DNA from: Ailurus styani
Taxonomy: Eukaryota; Chordata; Mammalia; Carnivora; Ailuridae
Reading direction: 5' to 3'
Assembly: GCA_002007465.1 (NCBI GenBank)
Contig: LNAC01000278.1
Span: 1,340,333 to 1,404,332 of the forward strand
DNA: 64,000 nucleotides
The translations under genes were made by a program, and so were the position numbers. A model generated the notes under the pieces. It worked only from the letters and a program-made list of their open reading frames with translations, was not told the origin of the DNA and did not search any database. Shown here piece by piece: positions 38,601 to 52,500 of this stretch (position 1 is its first letter; each line of letters opens with the position of its first letter).

Positions 38601-41600
38601 CAAGGCCCTGGAGGGGGGCTGGGCTGATTTTAGGCGCCACGGCCATCCTTGTGGTCCTTGCTGGCTGTTGTTTACTCACCATTTGTGGATGGGCAACAGC
38701 TACAGTTTCCACAAGCCCTTGAATTCTCCCGGCAAGCACAGACTCTCACCGACCCAATTCTCGGCTAAGGAGAGCCTTCGGTCCCATAGTTGGTAGTCTC
38801 CACATTTTCTCCTTTCTAGTGAGGTTTCGGGTTTGTGTTCTTCACGTGGAATGCATCTCAGGGAGCAAGTATATGACTAAGGAAAGTTCCTGATTTGTCC
38901 TGCCCCGGAGAAGGGACCAGGCTTGCTGCCGTTCTAGGGCCTGTGAAGGAAACTGGAGGAGGAAAGACTCCCCCTGCACCCCAGTCAGAGGCTGGAGCTG
39001 TTGGGCAGGGGGAGTTGGTGCAGGGAGAGCCCGCCCTCTCCCTGAGCCCTCCCCAGGGCTTCCTTTGTCTCTGCACACTGAACCCTTAATGGCCCCCTGG
39101 ACTCCAGAGTCAGGGGTGGCCTCTCCTCTTCACTGAGTGTAAGGTGAGCAAGAGGGAAGGCGGTGAAGGCAGAGAGACTGTTCTCACCTGTGTCTGTGAG
39201 GACCCTTTAGGGGCTGGGACAGAGAAGCAAACCACAGCTCCCACACCATTCACATGGGACATTTGTCACCGCTGCTTACTGAGCTCCTGCCAAGTGCCGG
39301 TTGCTGGGTGGGCATGTCCTCACAAGAGCCCTAGATTATCCATTGCCGTTTCCTGAGCCGGTCTCATGCACTGGGTTCTGCACTAGGCAGCAGAGTTAGC
39401 AAGACACAACACACCAGTAGCACCCACCCCCTGATGAGATGAATTAGAAAGCAAGCAACAGCATGACATGGTGCACGGGGACAGACTGTAGCCTTCGTGG
39501 TCTCAGGTGGGTGTTCAAACCCATGACCCACTACCCACTACCCACTGTGTGACCTCCCAGAATGGCTTGGCCTTAGGCCTGGGTCTCCTCATCTGTCAAG
39601 TGGGAATATTCCTGCAAGGTTCCATGGACTTCCCTCCTCCCCAGAAAGCATCTGCCACAGAAGCTCGGCATTCTCATTGAGACCCACTGCTAATGCCCTT
39701 GACTGGAGACCTGGGACTGGGGAAGCCTGGCTAGCTACAGGGCAAGGGGGTAACCCCGCCTGAGAAAACCACTGCTTCTTCCTACCCACACCCCAGCTTG
39801 GCTGGTTTCCAAGGGGAAAGAGGAGTTAGCCGCTGCCCCTCTTCTCCCTCACTCTGCAAGAGGGGAATAGAAGCAGAAGAAAGGTCCCCTCCTTTAACCC
39901 TCATCCCTTCTTGCTTGCTCACCGGGGAGCCCCATCTCGCTGGTCTTCCCCCACTCCCTCCCTACGTGTCGCAGCCCAGCAGAGACCCTGAGAGTCTCAT
40001 CTAGTGAAGATTTCCCAGGGAGATCCTTGTCTGCTACCAGGGCACTTGGGTGGGGATAGGGTCCTGTCTCCCGGGTTCCCAGAAGCTACCTTACAAATCA
40101 ACTTGAAAACATTGTTCTGGGAAGATGGGGGCTGCCTATGAACATTATCTAGATTGTTTCACAAAAAGTACGAGCAATGAAGAAGAAAAGAGGGTGAATG
40201 GCATTAAACACACACGTTAGGGCATCAGCTTCGGAGCACAGGCTGAGGGGCAGCTCCCAGAGGCTTAGAGCCCAGAAGAGTGAAGTCGAGACATGACCCC
40301 CATGGTGCCTCAGGCCTGCTGCCCAGTCCAGCCTCGCTCGCACCCCCAGCACCGCCCCCATTAGGTAATGCTGAGACTGGGGAGAGGGTCAGGTTAGAGT
40401 TGACTCTACACTTCCGATGACAGTGTACTTAAGAGTGTGAGAGAATTATTGTGTGCATGCATATAACTTGTAAAACACCTGCGTTTAAATACGCCATGTG
40501 TTAGCTTTCCACTCGGGAACTAGAAGCCAAGTTTATTTACCTAGAGATCATATCATTTTGCCTCATGAAAATTTTAAGTAAAACCAAAAAAAAAGGTCCC
40601 TCTTTCTTATTGATAGTAGTAGGCTTTGAAAATGCAGAGTTGGAAATGCTCCTCTGCCTTTACGACTTGGGGTGTCATGTTCAGCTGGGACAGGAGGCTA
40701 GGGGCAGTTTTAGGTTTTGCCACCTTCCTTGGACTTCTCTCCGTGGACTATGAGATCCTTTGGGCCAGGAATGCCTCAGGCCAGCTGGCAGAGAAAGGGT
40801 GTCTTAGACTAAAGGAATGGCACATGTGGGGTCACATGGATACCAGAAAGACCTGCAGGAGGTTCTCTTGGCAGAATCCCAAGAGGCAGGTATGGGGAGG
40901 GGACATGCCAGGAAGCTCCTAATCTGGGATAATGATGACTATGATCTCTACCCAGAAGCACAAGTAACTGCTGAGGGATTTTGAGCTGGGAAATGACATC
41001 ATTGACTCTACCCTTTCAGAGATCCCTTTCGCTGTGGGTTAGAGGAGGGAAAGGGGTAGGGGTTGGGAGCCAAGGGATTAAAAACAAGCTAATAAGTTTA
41101 TTAGGGTACAGATGGTTGAGGATAGGACTTGAGCTATGATCAACTGTGAGAATAGAGACAGAGATTGAGGAAACCGAACACAGGTGACTGGGATTGTGCT
41201 AGGCACCAGGGAGGGCTCTGCTCTTGGGGAGTTTAACCTAACGGGAAATTCAGATAAGTAAACATTTGCGGTAGAAAATGCCAAGTGCTATGATTGGTAA
41301 GTTTGGAATAATATGGAAGCACACAAGAGAGGAACGTTACTTATTCTTGGAGAGTCCAGAAAAATTAGGGCCACTGCAATCAGGAATATAGAAAAAAGAT
41401 TTTTGTGTGAAGATAATTTGGCTCAGGACGGGTTTAATTTGAGACATGGTAGGACATTCACAGTCTGGCCAGGAACCAATGTGCTTACTCACCTAGCACC
41501 TAGAGAAGGGTAAGTCTGGAGGTTCTCCCTCTTTTTTTTTTTTTTTTTTTTTTTTTTACTTGAGAGAGAGAGAGCATGAGCCAGTGGGTGGGGGGCAAAA

Positions 41601-44600
41601 GGAAGGGGAGAAGCAGACTCCCCACTGAGCAGGGAGCCTGATGCAGGCCTTCATCTCAGGACCCTGAGACCATGACCTGAGCCGAAGGCAGATGCTTAAC
41701 CAACTGAGCCACTGAGGCACCCCGAGGCTGGGGGTTCTTATTTGAAATGAAGTTTCTCAGCCTCTAGGAAGGATGCTAAGGCCACAAAGGAATAGGAAAT
41801 AGCCCCCCAAAGACTCTGAGAAACAACAATTGAAGAAGTAGGAAAGCCAGAAGAAAGAGCGATCACAGAAGTGAAGGGAGGAGAAAATTTTTAGAGGAAT
41901 GGACAGAGATTCACAGGCCCAGGTCTAGGTTAGGGTGTGAATGTGTGAATGGCAGGTGGAGACTAGTCTGTGCAGAAGCTTGCCTGTGAAGGGGAGATGG
42001 CAGGTGGCTGGACAGGGATGTGGGGGTGAATTTAATATGAAATGTACACAGAGGGAGGCCAAAACCACGAGAGAAAGCACAGCAGGTTACTTTGAGGTGT
42101 AATCAAAGTAACCTTTCTCCTTATACTTGCATTTCTTGCCTTTTGTAGTCCTTGAGCATTCTCTGGGTCTCTTGGGTATTGTGGGGAGGAGATGAGGGAC
42201 AGAAGACGGTTCTCTGACCCTAGAGGACCTTATTTGCATCTTCTCTTGCTCTCTAACCAGATCTCAGGTTCCCTCAGGGCCAGGACTGTGTCTTGTTCAC
42301 TGTTACAGCTACAGGATCTCTCACAGGGACCAGCACATGGTAGATGCTCAATTAGGATTTGACCATTTTTCCGTTCAATTATAATAAAAATAGTGAGTAG
42401 CTAAAGAGCTGTTTGCTGAGATATCAGTGAAATATGAAGGTTTGCTTGAGGCTCTTCTCAGTTCTTCATTATTTTGAGTCATTTATTTTAACCCCTTTCT
42501 CACCAGGCAGTCCTGCTCGGCTTGATTTTTGTCCTCAGAAAGAGAATTAAATTGACAGTTGAACTTTTCCAAGTCATAAATAAGGCCATCAGCAACTCTC
42601 CTTTCCTGCTGTTGCAACCACTGTGGACTTTTGCCATCCTCATGTCCTTCTGGGTCTTCTGGGTGGCTGTGCTGCTGAGCTTGGGGACCGCAGGTAAGAG
42701 CATTGGGATCCATCATCTCAAAGTTCGGCTCAGAAGACCCAGCATTTTGGAGCCATTGGCCTGTTTTTATAGGGACCATGGAGCTAGAGGTGTCTGATGG
42801 CAACGGTGATGGTGCCAGGGGCTCTGTCATGGAGGAAAGCGGGAAAATTCTTTTCCTCTTCTACACTGACTTTAAAGAAACTGTTTCAAGAGAGAATAAA
42901 TTCAGTAAGGACTGAAAGAGCTTTCAGAAAAACTACAATATGAACAAAAGTCTCTAGAAAGAAGGATTCAGATTTTATCCGTGGCATTTTGCCAACTCCT
43001 CTCACTTCAGGTGATCAGGAAGATTGCCCTATTAAAAGTCTGTTGTGTTCAGCAGAGCCCACTTATGTTTAAACAAGTGCACATGGTCACATAGCTTAGG
43101 TCCTGAGTAGACAATCCTGAGTCCCCTCTCCTCTCCTCAGTGGTTTTCCACCAGAGGAATTCCTCAGAATCAGCTAAGGGGCTTTATTAAAAAGTCCAGT
43201 TACCGGGACCCCATCCTCAAAGATCCTGATTCACTTGGTTTGAGGTAGGGCAAACAATATTTTTTTGAAGCCCCATAACAGGGCAAAGAAGTGCTGTTTA
43301 AAGTAGTGTCTGAAATGAGGTAATGAGCTTATGTCAGAATAGATATCACTCCTTTATCGAGAAATGTCAAGATGGGGGGAAAAACGTCAACAGAAGGAAA
43401 CCCTGGGCTTCATGAAGCAGTTGGCCTGTGTTCTGGCACAAGCTCCTCGTCTCGCTGTGGTCTGCTAACAAGCAGTGTGTGGGGACAGGCAGCCAGTCTG
43501 TAGGCACACTTTACATGGCCTTGTTCTAGATCTTCTCTAACTCCTCTGTTCTATTTGGTTAAGGCCCACATTTACACTCCAATGGGAGTACCAAAGAGTA
43601 AGTTGCTTCCTGAGACCATCTCCAGACAGATAAGAACCACGGCAGATGTCAAGTTAACAAGACTACTGTGATTCCTTACTATTTTATCCAAGTTTACATT
43701 GTCCTCGATCAGGTCCAGTCAGATCTGTAAGAACAACTGCTATGTGGTAGATTCTCTTCCCTCTCCTCTGGGGTCAACTGACCCTTCAAGATGGTCAGTC
43801 AGGAGGCTCCTGGGAGGAGACACAGCCCCTACTTCCAGCTCCAGAGACCCTGTGGGAGCACTCTCTCCTGTTGTTCTCTGGAAGCTCTCGGCAGACTCAG
43901 AATGATAATCCAGGAAGAACCAGAACTGTAGTCCGTCAGGATGAGGTGTGTCTGGGAGTCACAGAAGATTCACACAACCAGTGGCTTAAATAGGATATGA
44001 GGTAATTTCTCTGTTACGTAAATGAAATCCCCAAGACGACCCCCATGCCGACAGGGTCCTCTAGAGACGGAGGCCCTGGGCGCGTGTGTTCGACTTCATC
44101 TCAGCACCTTGTGGCTGACCTCCTCTCCCACTTGCTTCCATCCGGTAGCTGAAATGGACACTCAGGCTCCAGCCGTATCCTACGCCAGCCATTGGGAAGG
44201 TGGCAGGGAGGAAGGTGAGCGTGCCCTCCCTCCCTCAGCCCTCCTGGAAATCAGGATAGCATGCCCACCTCCACCCACAGCGAGAGCTTCATGACACGGC
44301 AACACCTACCTTTGAGGGAGGACAGGAGAGGGGGTTTCAGTAACAGTTAAAAAATTAGAGGTTCTACTGCCAAGAAAAAGTGAAGAACAGATGTTGTGGG
44401 ACAGTTGGAAGTCTCAGCTAGGACAACACTGAATGGCTCTATTTTGCTCTCTTGAAGCAGTCTCGGGCCCAGTCAGAAAGGAGGGCAGTGGCCTTGAGAC
44501 GGGCAGAAGCAGGAGCATTTGTTGAACTGTGTCCGTTCCAGACTGCGTGCTAGGAGCTTTCTTACGTTCTCTGCTTTAAGCATGTCAGTCCCCCTTGTCC

Positions 44601-46505
44601 TGTGTTTGTTATGCTCAAGTTCCAAGCAAGAAAACTGAGGTTCTGAGGGTGTGCTCTGTGGAAGGTCACCCTGAGAGGAAGTGCGAGGCTCTGTCTGTTT
44701 CCAGAGCCCTAGGATGGAGCCCGTGTGTGCTCCGCCATCTCACATCCCCCGTGTTAGGGAGACAGAGGGGGGCCTCCTCGGTTGTCTGTCAAGTCAGAGC
44801 AGCGCTGCGGCCACAGCCGCTGGCTGGCAGATGTGGCCTGGGCCCACAGTGCTGTGTTTGGGGTCTGTGGTTACAGGACAACAGGACAGGGCCAGAGGCT
44901 GTAGCCAGGGTGGGCTGGGGGTGAAGGGTAGCCGAGGGCAGCAGGGCATGGCACACAGGGTGGTGGACAGTGGTATTGGAACCCTCGCCCTGAAGAATCC
45001 CCAGAGAAAGGGTGGGGTCATGGAACTATGACTCGGGACCAGGGAAGGACCCACCTTCCTCCTCCAGCCTCTGGGGCATGGCTGCCCCTCGCATCCTCGT
45101 GGGCTGTGAGTCTTGCTGAAGGAAATCGTCCCTGTGCTTAACTCACGATACTTTGGGGCAGGCCATGTGCGTTTGTTCTTGCCTTTTACTTCACAAATGT
45201 TAGGGGAGCACCGTGGGGCTGAAGGCCTGGGCAAGGCCCTGGAGAGGACTGCGGTCCTCTCCTCACAGCACTTAGAGTCCAGCAGGACAGACTGACAATG
45301 AAACATGTGCTCATGGCGAAGGTTGATGAATGGCACGATAGGAGAATTTGGGGGAGCTCCTAGAGCACAGGAACGAGGCTCTACCCCACTTTGGGAGTCA
45401 GGGAAGGCTTCTCAGAGGATGGGCTAAAAATTACCAGGTCAGAAAATACAGAAAGAAGCCCAGGGGGGATTCACTAGGGGTCACAAGCTAGCCCAGGAGA
45501 GGACCTGGTCACAGGTGACAAGGAGAGAGCCAGTCCTGGGAGTTAGGGGAACAGGAAGAGAGGAACACATCCTCAGGGGTGAGTGGTCAGTGGGGTGTCC
45601 CTTTAGTTCCCCGTTAGGCCCAAGTTGGGCCTGGGGCCTCTGGGGCATGAAGTAGCATCTGCCCCAGAGCTGCGAGCAGGAGAGGCAGGAGGACAAGTAG
45701 GGGATTCCGTGGCGCTGAAGGTGGCACAGCATTCTGGGGCCGCCTGGGAGGTCAGGTACTAAGGTGTGGCCGTTCTCTGTCAGTGGACGGAGGAAACCAG
45801 GCCAGCAGGTGAGGGACAGAAGAGCAGGAAGGAAAACCAAGTGTCTGGGATCTGACGTAGGCACGCATGCTAGCAGACCTTCCACTTTACAGGAGACACG
45901 GTGTCACAGGGAGCTATGGCCTTCCCTCCTTCTGGGCTCAGGCATTGCCAAAACCAGACTGGCTGTCCCCTCCGGCCACCCGACTCTCCTTTCCTTTCAC
46001 CTGTGGGCCAACCCAGGTGCACAGAACTCCTTTGTTTTAAAAGGACTTTTCACTCTGTGCCAGGGCCACCCCTCTGGGTCTGGGCGGGTCGCTTGGCTTC
46101 ATGTCATTTTGACCTTCGCGAGATGCCCCAGCTGCACTTGTGGGAGACCGGGAGCTGCCGTCAGAGCTTGTGAAAAGAAGCCAGGTGATGTGGGTGGTCA
46201 GAGGGATTGTCTCCTTTCACGCCCCCCCTCAGGGAATCACAGAACCCTCCAGCTGTCCAGCCTGTGCCCAATCTGGCCAGGGGGTGGGGGGTGTCCTCAG
46301 TAGGTAATAGTTGGAAGCTTTTTATCATGCCAGGTGGTTGAATGAACTGATATTTTGGGGCACCTGGGTGGCTCAGTTGGTTAAGCATCTGCCTTCAGTT
46401 CAGGTCATAATCCCAGGGTCCTGGCATCAAGCCCCACATCAGGCTCCCTGCTCAGTGGGAAGCCTGCTTCTCCCTCTCCTCTGCCTGCAGCTCCCCCTGC
46501 TTGTG

Positions 46506-46547
<42 letters not shown>

Positions 46548-49500
46548 GTCAAAAGAATAAATAAAATCTTAAAAAAAAAACCCTAGTATTTTAATGTGTA
46601 AAAAAGAAAAAAATACAGGAAAAAGTGAACTTGGGTTGTTTTTGCTCAGATGAGCTATTTCTCTAGAGGGTTTAAATCAGTCTCTGAGCTAGTCAACAAA
46701 TTCTGGCCTGTTTGGGGATTGTTTCAGCAGACCGTAGCAAGGCCCTCCACCAGTGACACTGATTAGCCCATTAGGAAGTGTCTGCTACCAGCCATGTGAC
46801 AATGACTACTAAAATCCAGTGGGGAAAAGTGAAACTGTCATAACCTTGGGAAGCCAGCAGGTGCAGGTGGTGGTTGGAAGGAGCCCACGTGGGCTCAGGA
46901 TGCCCGGCTGTCCTCGTGAAGGTGGTCTAGAAACCCCAGAGTCGACAGTGGAGGCAGCACTTCCCCTCCCGGTGAACTGCAGTTAGAAGGGTCATCACAG
47001 GGATGCATTCCGTGGGCTTGGGGCGGCCAAGGACGTGCTTGGAATCAAGGGACCCAGGGTCCCAGCTAGTTCTGGCCTGCCTTGTTTGTTAATCCTCTGT
47101 GCTTCCCTTTTCCCATCTTGGCAATGGAAATTTCTCAGGGATGTGAGGAGGCGGAGGTGGGGGCAGAGCTTTGCTTTGCAAATAAGGGACTATATACGTT
47201 CCTTATGCTGGGAATTACTGTTGGCTAAGGAGTATCTGGTACTAGCTTCAGCTTTACTCTCTGCCCTGCCTAGCATGTTTGAGAACACAGTTGAAAAGAA
47301 AATTGTCTTCTTTTTTAAGTTCTGAGAGATCTAGAAGATAAAGTCTCCTAGCAGCCCAGACCTGTCCTAGGAACAGGTAGAGGGAGCTTGCACAAAAGAG
47401 ATTTTAAACAGCTCCTGCTTTTTTGAAGTTTATGATCCCTTTGGGAAGGTGCAAAGGAGAACAGTCTGTAGGGACATTCATGCCTTTGCACCTGCAGTGA
47501 CATTCATCTGGAAACATCTCCTCTTCACAACCTACACCCCATACTCTACCCCAAACTGCTTGAAAAGCTAGTCATTCTCCAAGAATGGTTTTGAGCATTG
47601 CAGCTCTTAGGAAATCTGTAAGCTCCCCAGGCATACTTAGTATTGCTTCTTCATTTTCCCTGCAATTTTTGTACTCTTCATTCTTTCAACAGCTATCCAT
47701 TGCAGCCCTGGGAACTGAAGGCATAGCTGTGAGCAGGACAGAGTCCCTAGTGAGTGGGGAGAGAGGGACTAAGTAAATATATTATGTGTCAGATGGTGAT
47801 AAGTCCTGCGAAGAACAATAATGCATGACAATGACTCATGTGTTACCATCCCCCTAGAGTTTGGACATTTGAGGGCAGGGGCCATGTCTTTTTCTTTCTG
47901 TGTCTCTTACCTCAGTGTGCAGCCCCTCAATGAGTTCAATGAGTGTATCCTGAATCAGTAGGTGAATTCGCATCAATCCTGTATTAAATGAGACGTATGC
48001 ACAGAAAGAACTTGGTAAATTACAGACTCTGTGGCAGTGAGATTTTCTTCTCTTTTTCCCTCATCTTCATGCTGTCAGAGCAGAAGCTGAGCCAGTGGGA
48101 GACACAGGCAAGGACGGATGTCAGGAGGACACTTGAGCCAACTTGCTGGAAGAGGCCAGTGCACAGAATGTACTAGAAAGTTGAGCCCTTCCAAGTTGGA
48201 CCTGCTCCCTTTGGGAAATTATCCCAACTGGCTGGACTGCCTTCCTTGAGAAACTGCCATGTATATGATCATGAGTATCACCTTAATCTTTTCAAATGCT
48301 TTGAAGCTTGTTGATAATATCCTGACATATGGCTAGCTTCATGATGAGTTTCCTCCTGTTTGTATCGATAAAATCCCAAAAATTGTCTCAGATCTCTATA
48401 GTAAGCTATATTAGGGATACAGGATATATCGGAGATATATTTATTGGATTTATTGAGGAAGGTTGATTTATTCATTTGTTCATTCAGTGAATATTTATTG
48501 AACATTTACTATATCTGACCCTGTTATAGTTGCTAGAGATACAGCCTTCCTTCTAGTTTGGAAGTCAGAGGGGGGTTGGGCATTAACTAAAAAAAGTAAG
48601 TGAATTTTATAGTACCTTCAAAGTTAATAAGTGGTATGGTGAAAATTAAATCAGAGAGGAATGAGAAATGCTTGGGGGGTGCAATTTTAATCTTGGCGAC
48701 TGGGGAGGGCTTCATAGAGAAGGTGATATATGAGCAAAGATTTGAAGGAGGTAAGGGCTGAGCCATGAGGCTATATAAAGGGAGGGACAGTGTTCTTGGC
48801 AAAGGGAAGGCAAGGATAAAGGGGCCAGCAAGAGCCAGGTGTACTGGGGGCACAGCAAGCAGACCCATTCAGCCAGAGTGGGGTGGTTGAGGGATAGCAT
48901 GGGTCAGGAGGGGTCAGAGAGGGCATGGGGTCAAATCCCTGGGCCTTGCAGCCTTTATAGGAACTTTGGTTCTAGTCTGAGGTGGGAAGTTGTCCCAGTT
49001 TTAAGCAGAACAGTCACATGACCTGACTTCGATTTTAATTGCAGTCATCCAGGGAGGCGATGATGCTGCATAATAATGAACGAGGTGACACACACCAGAG
49101 TCTCTGGCTCTTCTGAAGGATTTCCTGATGGATTAGTGGAGGGCATGAAGGGAAGAGATTTAGAGATGATGCTGAGCAACGGGAGGACGAGATTGCCGTC
49201 TGCCAAGACTGGGCAAGACTCTGAGTGGAGCACGTTAGGGGACATCAGATCGCTCTTGATCGTGTTAACCCAGACAGCTTTCTGACAGCCCGCTGGAGAT
49301 GTCAAGTGGGCGATTAGCTGTTTGAGTCTGAAGTTTCTGGAGAGGTCCCAGCTAGAGAGCCATATTTGGGGATTTGGGAGCCTAGAAATGGTCTTGAAAA
49401 CCATGAGAGGAGAACGAGTGTAGAGAGGAGAGTGGAAGTCCAAGGACTGTGCGTTGGCGACCTTCAGGGGTAAAGGATCTGGGAGCTGAGGAGGAAAACA

Positions 49501-52500
49501 GAAATGAGGCTGACCAGGAGCCGCCAGTGGGCCAGAGGGTAGAAAGTATGTGGTGTTGGAGTGTGGGGGAAGGGCTTCAGGGACCTTGGAGTGGTGTCCA
49601 GGGTGTCAAGTGCTACAGCTAAGGGAGGTTAAGACCTGAGGATGGATCACTGAATTTTGCAACAAAACCACTTCAGGGAAGTTCGGGGGTGAGGGATCGA
49701 TCATGATCCGAGTGGGTTTAAGGAAAAGAGAGAGAAAAGAATTGAAAAGAGTAAGTAGGCACCATCTTGAGGAATTTGGCCATAAAGAGGAACAGAGGGG
49801 CACCTGGCTGGCTCAGAAGAGCGAGCAACGCTTGATCTTGGGGTCATGAGTTCGAGCCCCACCTTGGATGTAGAGATTATGTTAAAATAAATAAACTTTA
49901 AAAAAATTTAAAGAGGAACAGAAATGGCAAGGAAGCTGGAGAAGGAGAGTCAGGAGAAGTTTTTGTTTTTTTTTAAAGATGGGAGATGGTTAAAAATAAT
50001 TCCATTGAGAGGTATACCTGGATGAAGGAAGCGGCAGGGGGACCTGCTGAAGAGCTGTCACCAGTAGATGAGGAGGGGATACAGAGCAGGGCTGGCCTTA
50101 GGATCAGGGACAGTTTATCCCATTAAGTGGGAGTCAGGCTATGGGCTCCTGCTGACAGCAAGTAGATGTTGGGGGTAGGCACCTGCAGAGGTTTTCTGAT
50201 TGCTCCTCTTTCCTCAGAGAAACCAGAAGTAAGGTCATTGACAGAGAGTGACGATGGGGGGGGGGAACCCAGAGAGGTTCAGGGAAGACTTATAAACAGT
50301 CCAGAAGAAGGGGAGATGAGTAGACAAATAAAGCAACATGTGAGTTCCTGATAGTCATTCAGATGGTATCTTCTTTCTGATTTTTTGTTTGCTTCTTTCA
50401 TGTCCCCCCCCCCCTTAATGGCTAATGTCCAGCATCATTCCAACATGTAGTAGGTGCTTACTAAGTATCTATTAACTCCAGAGCTGGAATTCTCTCTACT
50501 TGTCTTTCGGTTATAGCTAACCCTGTATCGTACTCACTCTTCCCAGGGTCTTAGCCACTTACTCTTCATAGCAGCTGCATGTGTGGCATTCCGTCCACAG
50601 GACTGGATGGGGTCCCCAAGGGTGCATGCAAGGAGTTGGTATTAGTGTCTTCAGATTACAAGTGATGGAGCAGAGATGTTACAAGGTCCCATAACATGCC
50701 CGAGGCTGGTCAGCCGTTAGGGGACGGTGCTGAGATATGAATCTCAGCCTGTGGGACTCAAGCCCACTCCTGTAACCACTGCCTCAGGGTTCATCTTGTC
50801 CACCCTCTTCATCTTGACAATGAGAGAGCGGAGGCCCAGGTTGCTTATCACACGTATCACAGCTGAGACTGGGACCAAGCCCTCTCCGAGTTCAGTGCCC
50901 TTTGCACCGGCACCCCTGTGATCCTCATAGCTTGGGCTCCATCTGAAGTCCAGTTCCCCTTAACACAAGAGCAGCAGCTATAGTGTCATAGTCTTCAGCC
51001 ACAAAGCTGCCAGTCCTCTGGAGGGCTCTTGCCTGCACTGACACTGTCATCCAGGAGAGGGCAGTCTTGTGCTCATAAACACGCCTGCCCCACCCACAGG
51101 CGGTAACCACAGCCTGAAGCCCGACCGCCTGATTTTTCAGAGAATGTTTGCCTGAAGCAGAGGTTTTTGAGCACTAGGTCTGTCCCTCAGATGGCATTTG
51201 GCAATGTCTGGAGGCCCTTCGGGCTGTCATAACTGGAGGAGGGGAGGGAGGTTGTTCCTGGCGTTTGTGGGTAGAGGCCAGGATGGATGCTAAACATCCC
51301 ACAAGGCACAGGGCAGCCCTCCCACCCCCAACGGAGGATTATCTGCACCAAAATGTGAATTGGTTTGTTGAGAAGCCCTGCCCTAAAGGAAAGTCTGGAA
51401 ACAGCCTGATACAGCTGAACCAGAGGAATAAATAGAGGGCGGCTGAGACAAAGATATTCTAAAACCTCTGACATTCCATGGAGTGATTCTCCAAGTCTCC
51501 ACCGACCTGATCTACCTCAGCACGTGCATTAGTGGTGAGGGGCTCACCTCGTTCAGCGCTGGGAATGCTTTTATGAAACACACCCATTTTGGAAAAGCAT
51601 AAACATTTCTCAGTGCCGTACCTGAAACAGAGATTGCCTCCCAGGCAGGAAGAGCGCAGTGCTCAATAAAATATTAACTTCTCTGTAAATCAAGCTGCTC
51701 CTCTGTTTCTCACAATGTGACTCTTGTTCAGCAGAACACAGGGCCTAAGGAACGAAGGCCAGCCTCCGTCCGTGGAATCAGATTGCTCCACATCACTATT
51801 ATCTTCTCCCACTTCCTTTGCAGAGACCCTCTTGTGAATGTCTGTGGATACAGGAATTATGAACCTAAAACCAGTTTATGGCTAAGAAAGAAAATATGGA
51901 ACTATCTTTAAATGTCGTTCAAGTTGTAAGTTTTGCCAAAGACTGAAGTGCCCATCTTCTGACTTACAATAGTTTTAGGATTGCAGTTAGTATAGTTACA
52001 ATAATTTTAAAAACATGGAGAACATCTAGAGCATCTAGAAATCACACAGAGCCATGGAGCTGGGATTTGGATTTACTAAATCCAACCTGAATGGAATTGA
52101 ATTGCAGAGCTCTGAGGGCCTTCCTCAGATGAGGGCAGATCAGACAAGGACTGGTCACGTGAATGGCACAATCCTCTTGGGCTGACCCTGCTGGCTGGTT
52201 TACTACAGTACTGAGCCCCTGAAATTGAATAAAATCATTATCACTTATGGACTGAAGTTTCTATATTAAGCATTTACCATGTCATCTCATTCAAACCACC
52301 AGCAGGAAATGGGTATTACACCTGAGGAGACTAGCTACCTTACCCAGCTCACTCTGAGATACGAACCTAGGTTAACACTGAGATCCAATAGATATTTTAA
52401 ATGTGCTAGAAGAGTTTGCCCTTGAAATGAACTCTGAAATGAATCCCTTTGAAGAAAACAGGCTTGTCTCGTTTATAAACTCTAAATTTTTGGCAAAGAA

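Noticed and set aside
38305..38739. 144-codon minus-strand frame in intron 8
   Set aside because: No start context, no recognisable product, within intron sequence.
44794..46303. Frames of 134-180 codons on both strands in intron 9
   Set aside because: Opposing and overlapping, with no recognisable domain, no splice context and no similarity to SLC44A3.
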